Below, piece by piece: positions 1 through 12,029 of a stretch of 64,000 nucleotides of DNA. The notes under the pieces are model-generated. The model was not told the DNA's origin. It ran no database searches and worked only from the letters and a program-made list of their open reading frames with translations. A program made the position numbers and the translations under genes. Source of the DNA: Calendula officinalis (taxonomy: Eukaryota > Streptophyta > Magnoliopsida > Asterales > Asteraceae); contig OY970829.1 in NCBI GenBank assembly GCA_963853835.1, forward strand, positions 75,399,401 through 75,463,400, in the 5' to 3' direction. Numbering within the stretch: position 1 is the stretch's first letter; each line of letters begins with the position of its first letter.

Positions 1-454
1 AACTGAAGAAATTTCAGCTTCACGCATTCGCCATTGAGAAGATGAAGATGAATAGTTGATGAAGATAGTTAAATTAGGTTATATGCTTATAGAAAACATC
101 AGTTTCTACTTTGTACGATCGATTATTGATTATATAAATCGAAAGTTAAATCTAAGTGATTAAACAAATGTTTCTTCTAGAAAAGTGTTCACGAAAATAT
201 TAAGCAGCTCACACGGACAGCCTCACAATCACACACAAACACATGCAAAATTGCAAATGTTAGTGAGAGGACTGCTGGATAACAGCTTGAAGGTGAAAAT
301 GGAGGTGTAAATAATGGTGTAAACAGGTGGCCGGAGAGAAATCCGGCGGCCGAGATAATGGATGAAGACACAGATATTGAGAGGTTCCAACAAATGGTGT
401 CACTTCAAAAGTTTATAATTAGAAAAGAGAACCTCGTGGCTTTATTTATATCCT
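1..454. other. left-edge intergenic DNA, no gene seen
   Basis: I see no supported gene. A 60-codon minus-strand reading frame begins with a hydrophobic stretch but has no recognisable family, no conserved peptide motif and no intron context, so I do not call it. Confidence 0.5.
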
Positions 455-1811
455 TTTTAAAATGACAACAACTTGAAGAATAAAACTATGTAATACAGTA
501 ACAATTTAGGGGTGTTTGGTTTAGGTGGGTCCGGATCCGGTGAAGACTCAAAATCCGGTGAAGACTGTGAGGACAATGTTTGTCCACTCATCTTAAAAAG
601 GGCATAAATGTTATTTTCGAAATCCCCATTTCCTCATTTTGTCACCTGTCCTCCTATAATTGGAAGTGGGTTTTTTCCCCGCACTTCGTTTTTCGCACAT
701 AACTTTTTTTTATTTGTAAAAAAAAAAATCTGAAAATGCCAAAAGTTTTAAAATTAAATTTTCTACAAAATGAGTATAGTCATGAAAATTTGAAAAAAAT
801 AATGATCCAAAATTGACAATTATCCATAATAACAAAATGATTCAAAAATTAACAATCGTACAAAGTAAATAAAATGATAAATGAACAAAATGATCCAAAA
901 TTATACTTTCTCCGTATCAAAATAAATGACACACTTTCCATTTTGGGGTGTATCAAAATAAGTGACACACTTTGAAAACTTTCCTTATTTGGTAAAAATA
1001 GTGGGACCCATACCCACTAACTATCCACTTTAATAAATTGAAATTACCCTTATACCCTTACTTTTACTTTTAAAACTCATTAATATCACTTTATTCAAGA
1101 AAAGTGGGACCCATTCTCCACTTTTACTTTTAATCTATTTTAACCTCTACTTTAATCTTTTACCTCAAAAAATGTGTAAGCCAATTTGTGTCACTTATTT
1201 TGATACGGAGGAAGTATATGATATATTATTTGACTAATTATTTATGTAAAATTATATTTATGCAAGACTAATAATGATCCAATAATAACAAAATAATTCA
1301 AAATTAAGTCAATGATCCAAAATTAAAAAAATGATCCAATTTTTTTCCAAACTTTTTTTTTCAAATTTTCATAACTATACTCATTTTGTAGAAAAAATTA
1401 ATTTTAAGAACTTTGACATTTTTAGTTTTTTTTATTTTCAAAGAAAAAAAAAGTTATGGCCGAAAAACAAAGTCGTAGGTAAAAAAAAACCCACCAAATC
1501 AGAAATTGACATGTGGCGAGGAGAGAGAGTATGTGTGCGTAAATGACCATTTTATCCTCCCAAATTTTCTTTTTTCCCCCATTATTTTGTTAAACTTTAC
1601 ACAAAACCTCATTGTACTTCTAATGTTGTTTACCTTTCTTCACATTAAATCTTACCTATTTATTTTCTTTGATCAAATGCTCAGATTTATCCTCGCAGTC
1701 ATCACCTAAAAAAGAGTACTCACTCGATCTCACTTCTATCATTTTAAAATGACAACAACTTGAAGAATAAAACTATGTAATACAGTAACAATTTAGGGGT
1801 TTTGGTTTAGG
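455..1811. repeat. fold-back element bounded by ~68-bp direct repeats, with a nested MITE
   Basis: A segment of about 68 bp at 455-524 recurs almost exactly at 1742-1811 in the same orientation. Between them lies a long imperfect inverted repeat: sequence around 700-800 (an AT-rich arm containing ACAAAATGAGTATAGTCATG) returns as its complement around 1360-1480. A Stowaway-type MITE sits in the loop. The direct repeats are far too long for a transposition target duplication, so the structure is either a transposon inside a small tandem duplication or a retained rearrangement footprint. Short reading frames inside are AT-rich noise. Confidence 0.55.
906..1214. mobile_element. Stowaway-type MITE, copy 1
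   Basis: About 309 bp with terminal inverted repeats CTTTCTCCGTATCAAAATAA and TTATTTTGATACGGAGGAAG, flanked on both sides by TA. The termini and TA target duplication fit non-autonomous Tc1/mariner (Stowaway) elements. Its interior (GTGGGACCCA, CCACTTTAATAAA) recurs in the other copies of this window. Confidence 0.85.
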
Positions 1812-3097
1812 TTACGAAATAGGTTTATTTCTTACAGTATAATTTATAATTATGTATACACTTATAAATTCTTGTTTGAATATATTTTAGTTTTTATATA
1901 TCAAAACATAAATAATAAGAATTTTAACAGACATTAAGTAACAACTTATTAATTTATAGTGTGTGAGTTAAACTAAATAATATTTTCTAAACTTTATTTT
2001 AATACTATATAAATTATTAAGAAGTTGTATTAAAAAGCACAAACATGAGTTGTTTTATTTTAATACTAAATGGTTGGTATTCTAACGATATAAAATTTTA
2101 AAAAATGTCCATAATAATATGTGGATTTAAGTTTAAGTCTTGCTATTGACAATATCGTATAAATTAATTTAATATTATTTTAATGGATGTGTATGATATG
2201 TTGTTTAAAAAAAATCATAAAGTTAAGCCAAGTACTACCCTCTTTTTTTTTCTTGTATAATAATATTATATGAGAGATGGTATTGATTTTTATAAAATTT
2301 TATTATTCATTTGAGTAATATAAGTATTAAAACAAAAGATGAAATTAGGAAAATAAATAGTAGATTCTACATGACAATCATTTTATATGTAGAAACATAA
2401 AATATGGATTAATACAAATTTTCATATTCTATTAGTTTAAAACTGGTAATAACTATATTAACTAATGTCGAAATTGAAAAGATGGTTATAAATTACAAAA
2501 GAAACAAATGAAAAACAAAACACATAAGTCTACTTCATCCATATATAATATGTCTTCCATATTAAATAAAGATCGTTTTATACATAGAGAAAGAATGTAA
2601 ATGTGCAATAAACTGCGTCGCTATATCTTTTTGAATTGCAAAATTAATGTTTTTAAAAACAACATTTATGGATCTAGGTGTCATAACATTATTATACATA
2701 ACACGTTAAACTCTATTTAAAAGCTCCACCACCTCAGGTGCAAGGAAGCCGAAAATAATAAGATCTATTCTATATACTTCTATTACTTGTTTATTTGCAA
2801 CTAGCGTAATGTTAGGTATGAAAATAGTACAACCGTCTTAGATTGCCTACAAGAGATTACGTTCTAATTCATCTACCTATGAATGAGTCATGTGCGCTTA
2901 AACTAAGAAAAACTATATCATTTTCGAACATAATCTTTCTACTTCATTTTATTACTTTTAAAATCTTTATTGATTTTCTTTTATAATCTTATATTATTTA
3001 GTTTAAATATTTATCTTGATCAAATGAGTAATAAAATAATTTACAATATTTAATATAAAATAATATCATCTTTTAAAAATAAATAAAATTTAGATAA
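1812..3097. other. AT-rich intergenic DNA, no gene seen
   Basis: Very AT-rich sequence without a coding frame that resembles a protein and without an obvious complete transposon. Confidence 0.5.
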
Positions 3098-3241
3098 ATG
3101 ATATTTCTTCCTATCCATATGCCTGTCCACTTTTAAAGTAGCATGTGTCATCCAATAATTCTTTTTCCTCATATTATCCATTGATTTTAACATTTGTCAT
3201 AATTAAAATGTGTAGGAATATGGCAGGAAGAAATATCATTA
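3098..3241. repeat. short MITE, family 2, copy 1
   Basis: The left end reads ATGATATTTCTTCCTATCC and the right end GGCAGGAAGAAATATCAT, which are inverted repeats. The overall plan matches the copies near 14.2, 27.3, 50.5 and 59.0 kb: ends with GATATT, and an interior related to CACATGTCA. The superfamily is not settled. Confidence 0.5.
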
Positions 3242-3453
3242 CTCTAAAATCTATACTTTACTAAAAAAACAAAAAACATAATGCCTACAAGGCAACAGCT
3301 GATGCCTACAACTGATCACGTTGTTTAAGTTATGTTTAATTGCCTACACCTATTTAAGTAAAATATAATTGGAAAATGATAATGACAACCCTAAGATGTA
3401 ACACCGCAAAATCTGAGCCATTTTTTTTTAATACGGAAGCGTGTCAAAATTTC

Positions 3454-3474
3454 ATATATATATATATATATATA
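3454..3474. repeat. TA dinucleotide microsatellite
   Basis: A short (AT)n tract directly abutting the 3' terminus of Helitron 1. It is one of three such tracts bordering the paired Helitrons. Confidence 0.9.
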
Positions 3475-3732
3475 CTAGCAAGGTACCCGCGCAATGCGGC
3501 GGCGGGTACCCTACCTCTATATTTTTCGGCCATATTGTGTTGTCTTTTTACACGTTTTTTCCTAACGATAATTGTACGGACAAATAATAATTATCGAAGT
3601 AGTCGCGGTAGTAGTGGTAGAGAAAAATATTGTGTTTGGAAGGAACATTTCATTTTTAATACTTAAGTTTGAAGATCAAAACATCACTTCCGACAACACA
3701 TATTAAAACAACCCTACTATTAAAAAGTCATA

Positions 3733-4041
3733 CTTCCTCCCACTAAAAATAAATGATAAATTTTGGATTTCACGGCTTTTTAAGAAAAATATTATAATGA
3801 TTATTAATTTAAATTAATTGAATGGTTAGTGGAGAATGAGTTCACACTTTTTGAATAAAGTGAGGTTAATGATATTTAAAACTAAAAAGTAAGCATAAAA
3901 AAGTCATTTCATTTTGCTAAAGTAGATAGTGGATATAGATCCAATTATCTTTTACCAAATAAGATAATTTTTCAAAGTGTATCAATTATTTTGAATCACT
4001 TAAAAAAGGAAAATGTATAACTTATATTAAATCGGAGGAAG
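3733..4041. mobile_element. Stowaway-type MITE, copy 2
   Basis: The ends are CTTCCTCCCACTAAAAATAA and an AATCGGAGGAAG terminus, flanked by TA on both sides. The interior matches the other copies, and the left repeat has diverged. It is nested in Helitron 1. Confidence 0.75.
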
Positions 4042-5411
4042 TATATCATTTGGGGTGTATGAACAATAGTACAATACTACCAATACAAATTTGATGTACG
4101 AAATTTGTCTTACCAAAATTTGATTGTTCATTTTAGAACGTGCAACTAAGGGGAAGCAATTAGTATAGGGTTCGTGTTGATAGTAAAAAATATTTAAACA
4201 AAGACCGACATGTTTATGTAAAAGAGGACATTAATTGCATTTCATGGCAGAGTAAGCAAGATGCAAAGTCAGTTGTCTACAATGAATAAGACCGAGCTAC
4301 CAGAGAAAAGGGTTGTAAATGTCAATTTATAATGTGCAAACAACTTAGCTTTGTATCAAAAGGTCACAATTCCAAAAATGTGCTTCAAATCATAAATCTC
4401 ACACAAACTAATAACTCAACAGAGTATGTGTAACAAGAAAAAAAAACAAATCAATAAAATAGTGATTCCTGACACTATCCAAAAAGAGAACTTAAAACCA
4501 CCGAGTCGAAATCTTTAAACCGAATCCAAGAAAGATGTTTTTTCCTCGTCAGCTTTGTTCTCCTAAGCTTTTAACAACAGATTATTAATCACGCCCAGAA
4601 AATTCGATTCGACAGCTTAATTAAACATATCAGGTAATTCACACGATCTCTCATTCCAGATATTCGGTCATTTTGAAAAATCCAAAACATTTAACAAACT
4701 TCTCCTGCAAAGTCACACAGTCATATATGAATAAAAATCTTCACATACAAAATTAACATTAATATTGATAACTAAAACAAACCTGCTAACAAAATCTTGG
4801 GTAATCATAATTAACTAAACTGGCACCAGTTGAAATCCTCCATAAACAAGCTAATAGGCTCATGACTCGTGAGATGAGAGTGAGCCCATTTGTGTGGTTA
4901 AAATGAGTTGCAATATCCTGTCCAAATGCATAACAAAATCAGACCATAACAGATCACACATCTGTCCGTCAGATTAGATCTACAAACCTCAAGAAAAAAA
5001 ATCATTAGTTAAGCCAAAATTACCCAGTCAACAAATGTAGGACCTACAAAGTTATGTATCTCTTGTATGCAGTCGAATGCTCGGATATTGTCTAGTGCAT
5101 CCAAGGATGGTGAAAAGCCTTAATGTAAGCAAAAGATCTAAGATGCAATGAATTTGTTAAATATAACTATGATCCATACGATGATAAAAATAAACATGTG
5201 TATGTGTTTAATCCTAATGTACCAATAATTTGCATAAAACATGTACCGATTGCATTCAGACAATGAAACCCAGCAAATGACAAATCTGAGCTGCAATATT
5301 TTGGGGATACCACTGTAAATAGATCCAAAAATTATTAATTCTAGAACTGATTAATTATAAGTATCAAATCAAGCAATTGAACTTTTGCCAATAAAATACC
5401 AGATGGATTAC

Positions 5412-5617
5412 CTGAGAAATACGATGGCGTCCTCTGCCTTCTTTGAACGTATACAGTGTACGGCTTTCCAGGTTTCACTTCAATACCTAACGGGTTATAA
5501 TGAAATCCTCAGAAAATTAAAATAAAATCAACAAGCGTTAACCTGATTATATGAAAGTCGAAACGAATGTCGAAAGATCTAAGGAATTTATTTTTCAAAC
5601 TGACCCGAGAAAACCAT
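5412..5617 (-). pseudogene. FKBP53-like (nucleoplasmin-type N-terminus) gene fragment
   Basis: Two short exons can be read on the minus strand. The first (5617-5605) gives MVFS plus one base. After a GT/AG intron the second (5486-5412) gives GIEVKPGKPYTVY. The joined start resembles the MVFWGIEVKPGKP start of plant nuclear FK506-binding prolyl isomerases, whose N-terminal domain is nucleoplasmin-like. Tryptophan is replaced by serine through one base. After VYVQ the frame is shifted by one inserted A; in the shifted frame EGRGRHRISQ fits the next part of that domain. The catalytic FKBP domain is absent. The piece lies inside Helitron 1, so capture of a host gene is the likely origin. HD2-type histone deacetylases share this fold and are the alternative parent. 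Confidence 0.55.
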
Positions 5618-6167
5618 GATTGGAACTTGCGAGTTGGATTGTTAGGGTTTTGAGAACAGTGTAGTTCTATTTATTTCTTTGGCGTTATTAGGTGTTTTAA
5701 GAAACCCTTCAACATTACTATATAGCATCGAATTTTGATACCATCTCCATAACATCTTTGAGTTCACGTGAACCTTTATTTTTGAAGAAATCAAGGGGTT
5801 TGGAATTGAATCGACGGGAGTGTAGGTTACGCGTATTGAGGAAGACTCTTGAAGGAAGAGGCAGATATTGAAGATATCGAGGGGTTTGAAAGAAGAAATA
5901 CGGTAACTGAATCGACGCCTAAGGCGAAATGAGGAACCTGCTAAGGAGATTGTTGGTTAGGTTATATTAGTTGATTAGGGAAAAGCCAGCATAGTACTTA
6001 TATCACAGTTGGTTAACACGTTTGTTTATGTAATCTTCATCCCGAGTTCGAGCCCTGTGAAGGGTTTTTATTTTTAGATTAAAATTGTTAACAAAAAAGG
6101 AAAGTTATTGGCTGAATTTTAGAAAACTATTTAAGGAAAAGTCCTAAATACTTTATAAGTAGTAGAG

Positions 6168-6171
<4 letters not shown>

Positions 6172-6218
<47 letters not shown>
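6172..6218. repeat. TA dinucleotide microsatellite
   Basis: A (TA)n tract between the 5' end of Helitron 1 and the 3' CTAG of Helitron 2. Confidence 0.95.
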
Positions 6219-6219
<1 letters not shown>

Positions 6220-6354
6220 TAGCAGGGTACCCGCGCAATGCGGCGGCGGGTACCCTGTGACAATATTCCGGGCTGATAAATTGATAGCAAGTGGGTGGTG
6301 GTAATTTTAACTTTTTAAATTTTAAATAAATTTTGTGTCGAGTAAGGAGCATAT

Positions 6355-6427
6355 GGTATAGTATCTTAATTGCTTAGAGTATTATGTCAATAAAGCAGAA
6401 ATCGTAGGTTCAAGTCCTACATGGTAT
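6355..6427 (+). repeat. tRNA-like repeat, possibly SINE-derived
   Basis: A box-B-like T arm is visible (CGTAGGTTCAAGTCCTACA), with a plausible D-arm region before it. The acceptor ends do not pair, so this is not a working tRNA. A decayed tRNA-derived SINE is the likeliest reading. Confidence 0.35.
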
Positions 6428-6747
6428 ATATTTTTATAATACAAAAATCTTCCTCAATAGAAAACATAACGACTGAAAATTAAGTTTTTCTAATTTATAA
6501 AACCTACCAAATGCCTTATATGAAAACATGTTTTAAGATCCGAATTTTAAATTTCTGCCCAAAGAAATGAAAAGAACTACAGTTATATGTAACATAACAC
6601 ATTACCTATAACATCTTCAAATTCACATCATGTTTAGCAAGTAAATACGATGGCTACAGAAATTTACAAAAATATCCTTTGGGCCATATAAAATACATAA
6701 TTATATAACATATAACATATTAATGTCTATACATACATATCCTTTGG

Positions 6748-6851
6748 GAAAGCTTATTAGTGGAGTTTTTAAGCTTATTAGCTTATAATAAAGCTCAAAT
6801 AAGCTTATTAAGCTAATAAGCTTAAAAGCCCCAACTAATAAGCTTTCGAAA
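6748..6851. repeat. small inverted-repeat element
   Basis: The sequence AAGCTTATTAGTGGAG and its near complement CCAACTAATAAGCTTTC bracket a palindrome-rich stretch of repeated AAGCTTATTA motifs. It can fold into a hairpin; the transposon superfamily is unclear. Confidence 0.45.
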
Positions 6852-8498
6852 CATGCCCTAAGTTTCTATGAACCCATTTAGCAGCTTCACTATAACCCTG
6901 TTGAGTAGCTCAAAATTCAGGTGGGCTAAAGCCTCTTTAGCACTGGGCTTTACACAAAACTATTGATGTCACAATACAGGTGGACTAAATCCCGTTTAGA
7001 GGTTGTATGCATCAAGTACAATTTAGGAGGTTTCTCCAATTTATATTAACAACGGCTGCAACAAAAGTTATTCCAACCTCAAAAATTGAATTAAAGAAAT
7101 ACACAAACACTTACAAGTTGGAAAATTTTACAATAAGCGTTCTTGGAGTGCCAATAGCTTGGAAGTCACCACAGATTCATCACTTAAAATTCCATTCAAA
7201 ATTTATGGGAAATTTCCCAGTATTTTTGTAGATTTGTAAGCAGAAGTTATTAAGCACATCCTGATGCCAAATTCTGGAAATAAGACCTGCCCCATTCCCA
7301 AATATATTGTGAGGTCCTACATTTTTCACAAAATAAAGTATTGACAAAAAAGACAGAGTAACTAAAATCAAAAACTGAGTAGCTGTCTTTAGAAACTTTA
7401 AACAAACAAGCAGTATTCTATATGCCATAAAATCCATGTAATCTTCCTCTGTTACTGCTGCCTACAACAAGTATGATTGTTACCTCTTTTTGAATCTTAT
7501 AGTATGATTGTAACGCTTGATGAAATAGAGAGAATGATGTGAGATTACCGCGAAGTTTAACAGTTGTTCCTCACACAATCAGTGTATGCTTTCTATTAAA
7601 TTAGTAGATCAGTGTGTCCATTTCCAATGGAAAATCCCTGAATAAAATAATAAAATTGAAGAGAAAAAGAGCAACAAAATTAAGAAGAAAAAATTACATT
7701 AAGAACCGTTCAATAGTCATACTAAATGAACATCGAATCTAAACATTAAAATCAGTATAAAAATCGACTGAAGAACATTAAGAACCCTAATTTCAGTATA
7801 TAAAATCAAATTAAGAATGCTATGCGAATTGAAATACAGTATATAAAATCGGATTGAGATACTGAATGAAAATCGAATTGAACACTTACCAGAAGAATCG
7901 ACGGATGGTGAAAGAGTCTTGGGCCGGTAGGGGTTGCGTGAGCAAATCTGCGGCCTTCGCGTGAAATCATTCGCAAATTTTGAGTGTTAGAGATTATATT
8001 TTAACGTATATCACCATCCCAGATGGTAATCTAAGTTAGGGTGGAATCGAGGAGGCAATGATGGAACCGAGGAGACAGTGGAATTTATTGGTTAGGCAAA
8101 GAAATAATCATTATCAGGTTGAAGAAACCGAGGAGGCAATGGCTTCAAGTTTGAATTTTGAACGAACAGACAATCAAACAGGCGGATGCCTTTCTACTGT
8201 GGCCCGAAGGCCAGTCAAGTCAATTGTGTTGGTGGGCCGAAGGCCACATCCCAGATAAAATTTAAATGATGGGCCGAACAGGTAGATTTCATGTATTAGA
8301 TTTCGGTTTAGATATTAGATCACTACCAAAGGCTTTCCCTGGTGGTTTGTGCGTTGTTAAGTAACCTGTAGGTGTCGTGATCGAATCATGTCTGCAACTT
8401 TTTTTTTAGTAAAAGGATTGAATTCCAAAAATAGCAAGAATTTGGCTGAATTTTCAGCCAGCTATTTAAAGAAAGGTCCTAAATGCATTATAGATAGT

Positions 8499-8500
<2 letters not shown>

Positions 8501-8570
<70 letters not shown>
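8501..8570. repeat. TA dinucleotide microsatellite
   Basis: The longest (AT)n tract in the window, bordering the 5' end of Helitron 2. Confidence 0.95.
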
Positions 8571-8572
<2 letters not shown>

Positions 8573-8638
8573 CTCGTTGTTCACAAGTTATAAAAACATA
8601 AGGTGTATAATTTAACAAAAGTTAAATTGCCAAAACAG

Positions 8639-11404
8639 TGTTACTTTACATTACGGCTCGACATCAAAATCATTTCTTTAAGTCTTGGTCAATCATTCCT
8701 AATCATATTCTCCAAAAGACCCATCCGTCTACAACCTGTAAAAGATTCAACATAGTGGGGAATTAGCACGAAGCTAAGTGAATGAAAATATAACATTTTA
8801 TATTGTCTAAGTACAACAATCTCGATTCACAATCTTCACGGATTCACAATCTTAACAGATTCACAATCTTCACAGATTCACAAATAACGAAAGGACCGGC
8901 GGTTTTGCAGAACCTTACAACTGTTGTGTGCCTAACAACAGCTTACCGGAAGCCCTTTACTCATTAGCAACGGTAAAGCTTCCTTCAAACACAACACATA
9001 TGCCAAGGTACAATTACCGTTGTCTAACAGTAAACGAAAGCTCAGCCCCCCAAGCAGATTGTCCTCTACTCTTTTCCATGTGCACATATCAATTAATTAA
9101 CACATAGCCAGTTAAGTAACATTAAAACATGCTGTGTAAAACACAACACAAAATTATGCAGCCAAACAGCAAGTTCACGTCGCGACTACTCTTGTCCGCT
9201 AAAAAGTTCGTGTTCGCTATTTCGGGTCGCTGTTTGGTTTTGGTTTCACGGCAACAGGTTTGCGTCGTGAACCTACACAGTTCGCTTCGCGAACTGATTC
9301 AGATGGTCAAAATCCTGCACTTTTCTCAGCTCACCATTTCCAAACCAAACCCAACAAATTGCAACCTAAACCATTGCAATTAAACAGTACAAAGGTTATA
9401 AATCCACTCACCTTTGCCAAATCTCTTTCCACTCAGTTTTCTAATATCACTGAGCCTCTTTTCCCTTTCCTGCAATCACAAGTAACACTCGAATTAGTAA
9501 TCGTTTGACCCGAAATGTGTAAAACTGCACAATACACTATACAGACATAATAACAAGTGTACTAACTCAAAATCTGCACTACAATCCTGCACATTGACAC
9601 TTTGACTCACGAAAGTTAAATCTGATCAAAACTTACACAGTTGGTCCAATTTAACCAAAAATACCCAAACGGGTCAAAAGCCCATCTTATTACCTTACTA
9701 TTACAACTAATTTACAATACAATTACCAAATCATAATTATCATCCAATTAATAATAAAATCCCAGGTTTGACCTAATACAAAGTCAACAACTTAAATTAT
9801 GACCATAGATAAAAACCAGAATCGGCCAAACCCGCGACAGCTCACCGCAACTGCCATAACTTTCAAACCATTTATCCTTTTTTTACCAAATTTTCACCAC
9901 TTACTCTAGACTCATAATTATACAACTCATATTTAGAACGCTCAGCTCGAATCTAACCCGAAAGGCCTCGAAACTGTTTCACAACACTGCAGAAACGCAC
10001 AGTGTTTTCAGCACTGCGACACTTCACGAAAATTGTCGTAACTCACAGACCATAAGTCCTATTGACGAGCGGTCAGCGGCCATGGAAAGCTAACTCATCG
10101 GGCTACAATAGTCCAGAAGACCCGGAACCCGGATTCTATCCCGAACAGGGTCGAAAATAGACCTGAACATAATGACAGCAAGCTGTCCCAAAACGCAGCA
10201 CAATACAAAGTGAACATCTTTATCAAACGCTAACTTATACAACACCACTTTCCCTAATAAACTTACTATTTCATTTTAATACCTCCAAATCATATAATTC
10301 AATTACCATTTCAACTTCTTGATCATATTGACATAAATAAAGTCAAAGTCTAACTAGTTAAGTTTGCATTTAACCAAATTCAACTATCTTGACCCAAACG
10401 GGTCAAAACTCAATTCTTTTCTAAAACACTTAAAATATCAATTAATAATCTAACAATTCACCAAATTATCTTACTTCATTTTCAAGTACATATTTATAAG
10501 ACTTTGACATTTCTTTTGGTCAATATTCAACTTTTAAACAACTAGTTCTTCATTTCTTAATTTCATTAAACTTTAACAATTCTATCAAATTTAGGCTATA
10601 ACTAGTTACCAACATCAATTATAATCCTAAACACAACCACTTAACCTAACATAACCATAATTAACACAAAACCCCCAATTCTATAAATTAGGGTTCTTGA
10701 CCCATTCATCTCCAAGATCACCCATGGTGATTTTGGTTCAAATCGAGGTTTCAATCATTCTATTAGTAACTATAACACTTCACTAACATATTCTAACCTA
10801 ATAGAATTATCAATTTCAGTTTTTTAGTCAAAACCTACCAAGAACACATAAACCCTAAAAACCCTAGTTCATGACTAAACATAAACTAAGAATCTCAAGT
10901 TTAATAAACAAAATTAAGTTACTTACTTGATTCTTATACCATAAACGAAATTATAGCTGAAACCACCGAATTTAGGAATTTGGATCTTTGATTTTTGAAG
11001 AAAATTTCATAAAAATATATGCGTGTATGTTTGAAACGTGAGGAAGAAATAAGACAAGAAACAAAATCAACTATTTCTTCTTTTTCTTTGCCCACCACGT
11101 CAACCCCACGTGTCATCTCAAGAAAATATACAAATTTCACTTAATACAGTATTATGTATATTTAGTTCGCGGTTAATTCATTTAAAATATCTATCTAACT
11201 CTATTTCTATCAACGAAGATATATTTGGAACTTTGGTCCAAAAATGAATCTACTGATATAAAAATCATTAAAATACCAACATATTTTAATTTCAACTAAT
11301 TTTAACCCCTTGGTTAAAATAATAATTAATTCAAATAAATTAATAAATAATATTTGTTATTACCGAAAGTGATAAAATACTAGGCCGGGTTTCAGTGTGT
11401 TACA
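8639..11404 (-). mobile_element. probable solo LTR of a Ty3/gypsy-type element
   Basis: On the minus strand the unit starts TGTAACACACTGAAACCCGG at 11404, a start typical of long plant gypsy-type LTRs, and ends ...GTAACA near 8639, giving TG...CA termini over 2.77 kb. It contains no gag or pol coding sequence, as expected of an LTR. I could not find matching 5-bp target duplications (flanks AACAG and TAAGA), so the left boundary or the solo status is unsure. Short frames inside are not genes. Confidence 0.5.
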
Positions 11405-11600
11405 TAAGACGTCAAGACACGCATAAAAAATTTGTATAATAATCAATAACCGGTCCCTGCATTTTAGGAATCAACCCCACTACTAAAAGTACAAACGATT
11501 TATACGCATAACCACCTCTTAATGACAGCCAAGGGCTGTCATTAACAAAACTCAATTTAATATTGTTATTTAATAGAAAATGTTGTAATTAAATTTAATA

Positions 11601-11865
11601 CTTCATCCATTTCAAATTAGAACTACATATTGTTTGATTTTATAGTTTTTCAAGTAAATAATTATCAGGAGAGTTAAACTATATTAAATTGGATGGTTAG
11701 AATGAGATGTGTTATACATATTTTGAATAAAGTGAGGTTAGTAATTTTTAAAAGTAAAAATAGAAGTAAATGAGTTATTTAATATGTTAAAGATATTGTT
11801 AGTGGATGTGACTTTACTATCTTTTATCAAATAATATAAATTATTAAAGTCTGTTACTTATAATA
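11601..11865. repeat. decayed Stowaway-type MITE
   Basis: The left end CTTCATCCATTTCAAATTAG after TA and the interior (TTGAATAAAGTGAGGTTA) match the other Stowaway copies, but the right terminus is eroded. Confidence 0.55.
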
Positions 11866-12029
11866 ATTATTAATATTAATTATTTATAATATTCGAAACT
11901 AAGTTGCTTGCAATGTCAAACCTAGCCAGCCACTATATTAACTGACATAGTTAAGTTATTTATTGTGATATATTACTTATCTCATTTTAGAAGTATATAA
12001 TAAAACCAAATAAGTAAACTACTACTTAA

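Larger units (their letters stand above)
3475..6166 (-). mobile_element. non-autonomous Helitron 1, carrying gene fragments
   Basis: Read on the minus strand, the element begins with TCTACTACTTATAAAG near 6166 and ends at 3475 with a GC-rich hairpin followed by CTAG and a T. The hairpin stem is GGTACCCGC paired with GCGGGTACC (plus strand 3481-3509). A 5' TC, a 3' hairpin with CTAG and insertion between A and T are the defining Helitron marks. No Rep/helicase coding sequence is visible, so it is non-autonomous. It holds an FKBP-like exon pair at 5412-5617 and a Stowaway MITE at 3733-4041. The exact 5' base is uncertain by about 6 bp because TC repeats continue to 6172. Confidence 0.75.
6219..8501 (-). 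mobile_element. non-autonomous Helitron 2, same family as Helitron 1
   Basis: On the minus strand it starts TCTACTATCTATAATGC at 8501, closely matching the 5' end of Helitron 1. It ends at 6219 with the stem AGGGTACCCGC paired with GCGGGTACCCT, then CTAG and T. The element is about 2.28 kb and has no Rep/helicase frame. Near 7870-7990 the minus strand has a GC-richer stretch followed by CTG/GTAAGTG, which looks like a 5' exon and donor of a captured gene that I could not identify. Microsatellites flank it on both sides. Confidence 0.75.

Noticed and set aside
189..371. Small minus-strand frame with a hydrophobic start, considered as a secreted peptide
   Set aside because: No conserved peptide motif, no cleavage-site logic and no gene context.
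6355..6427. Candidate tRNA gene
   Set aside because: The T arm is good, but the acceptor stem does not pair and the anticodon arm is unclear; kept only as a tRNA-like repeat.
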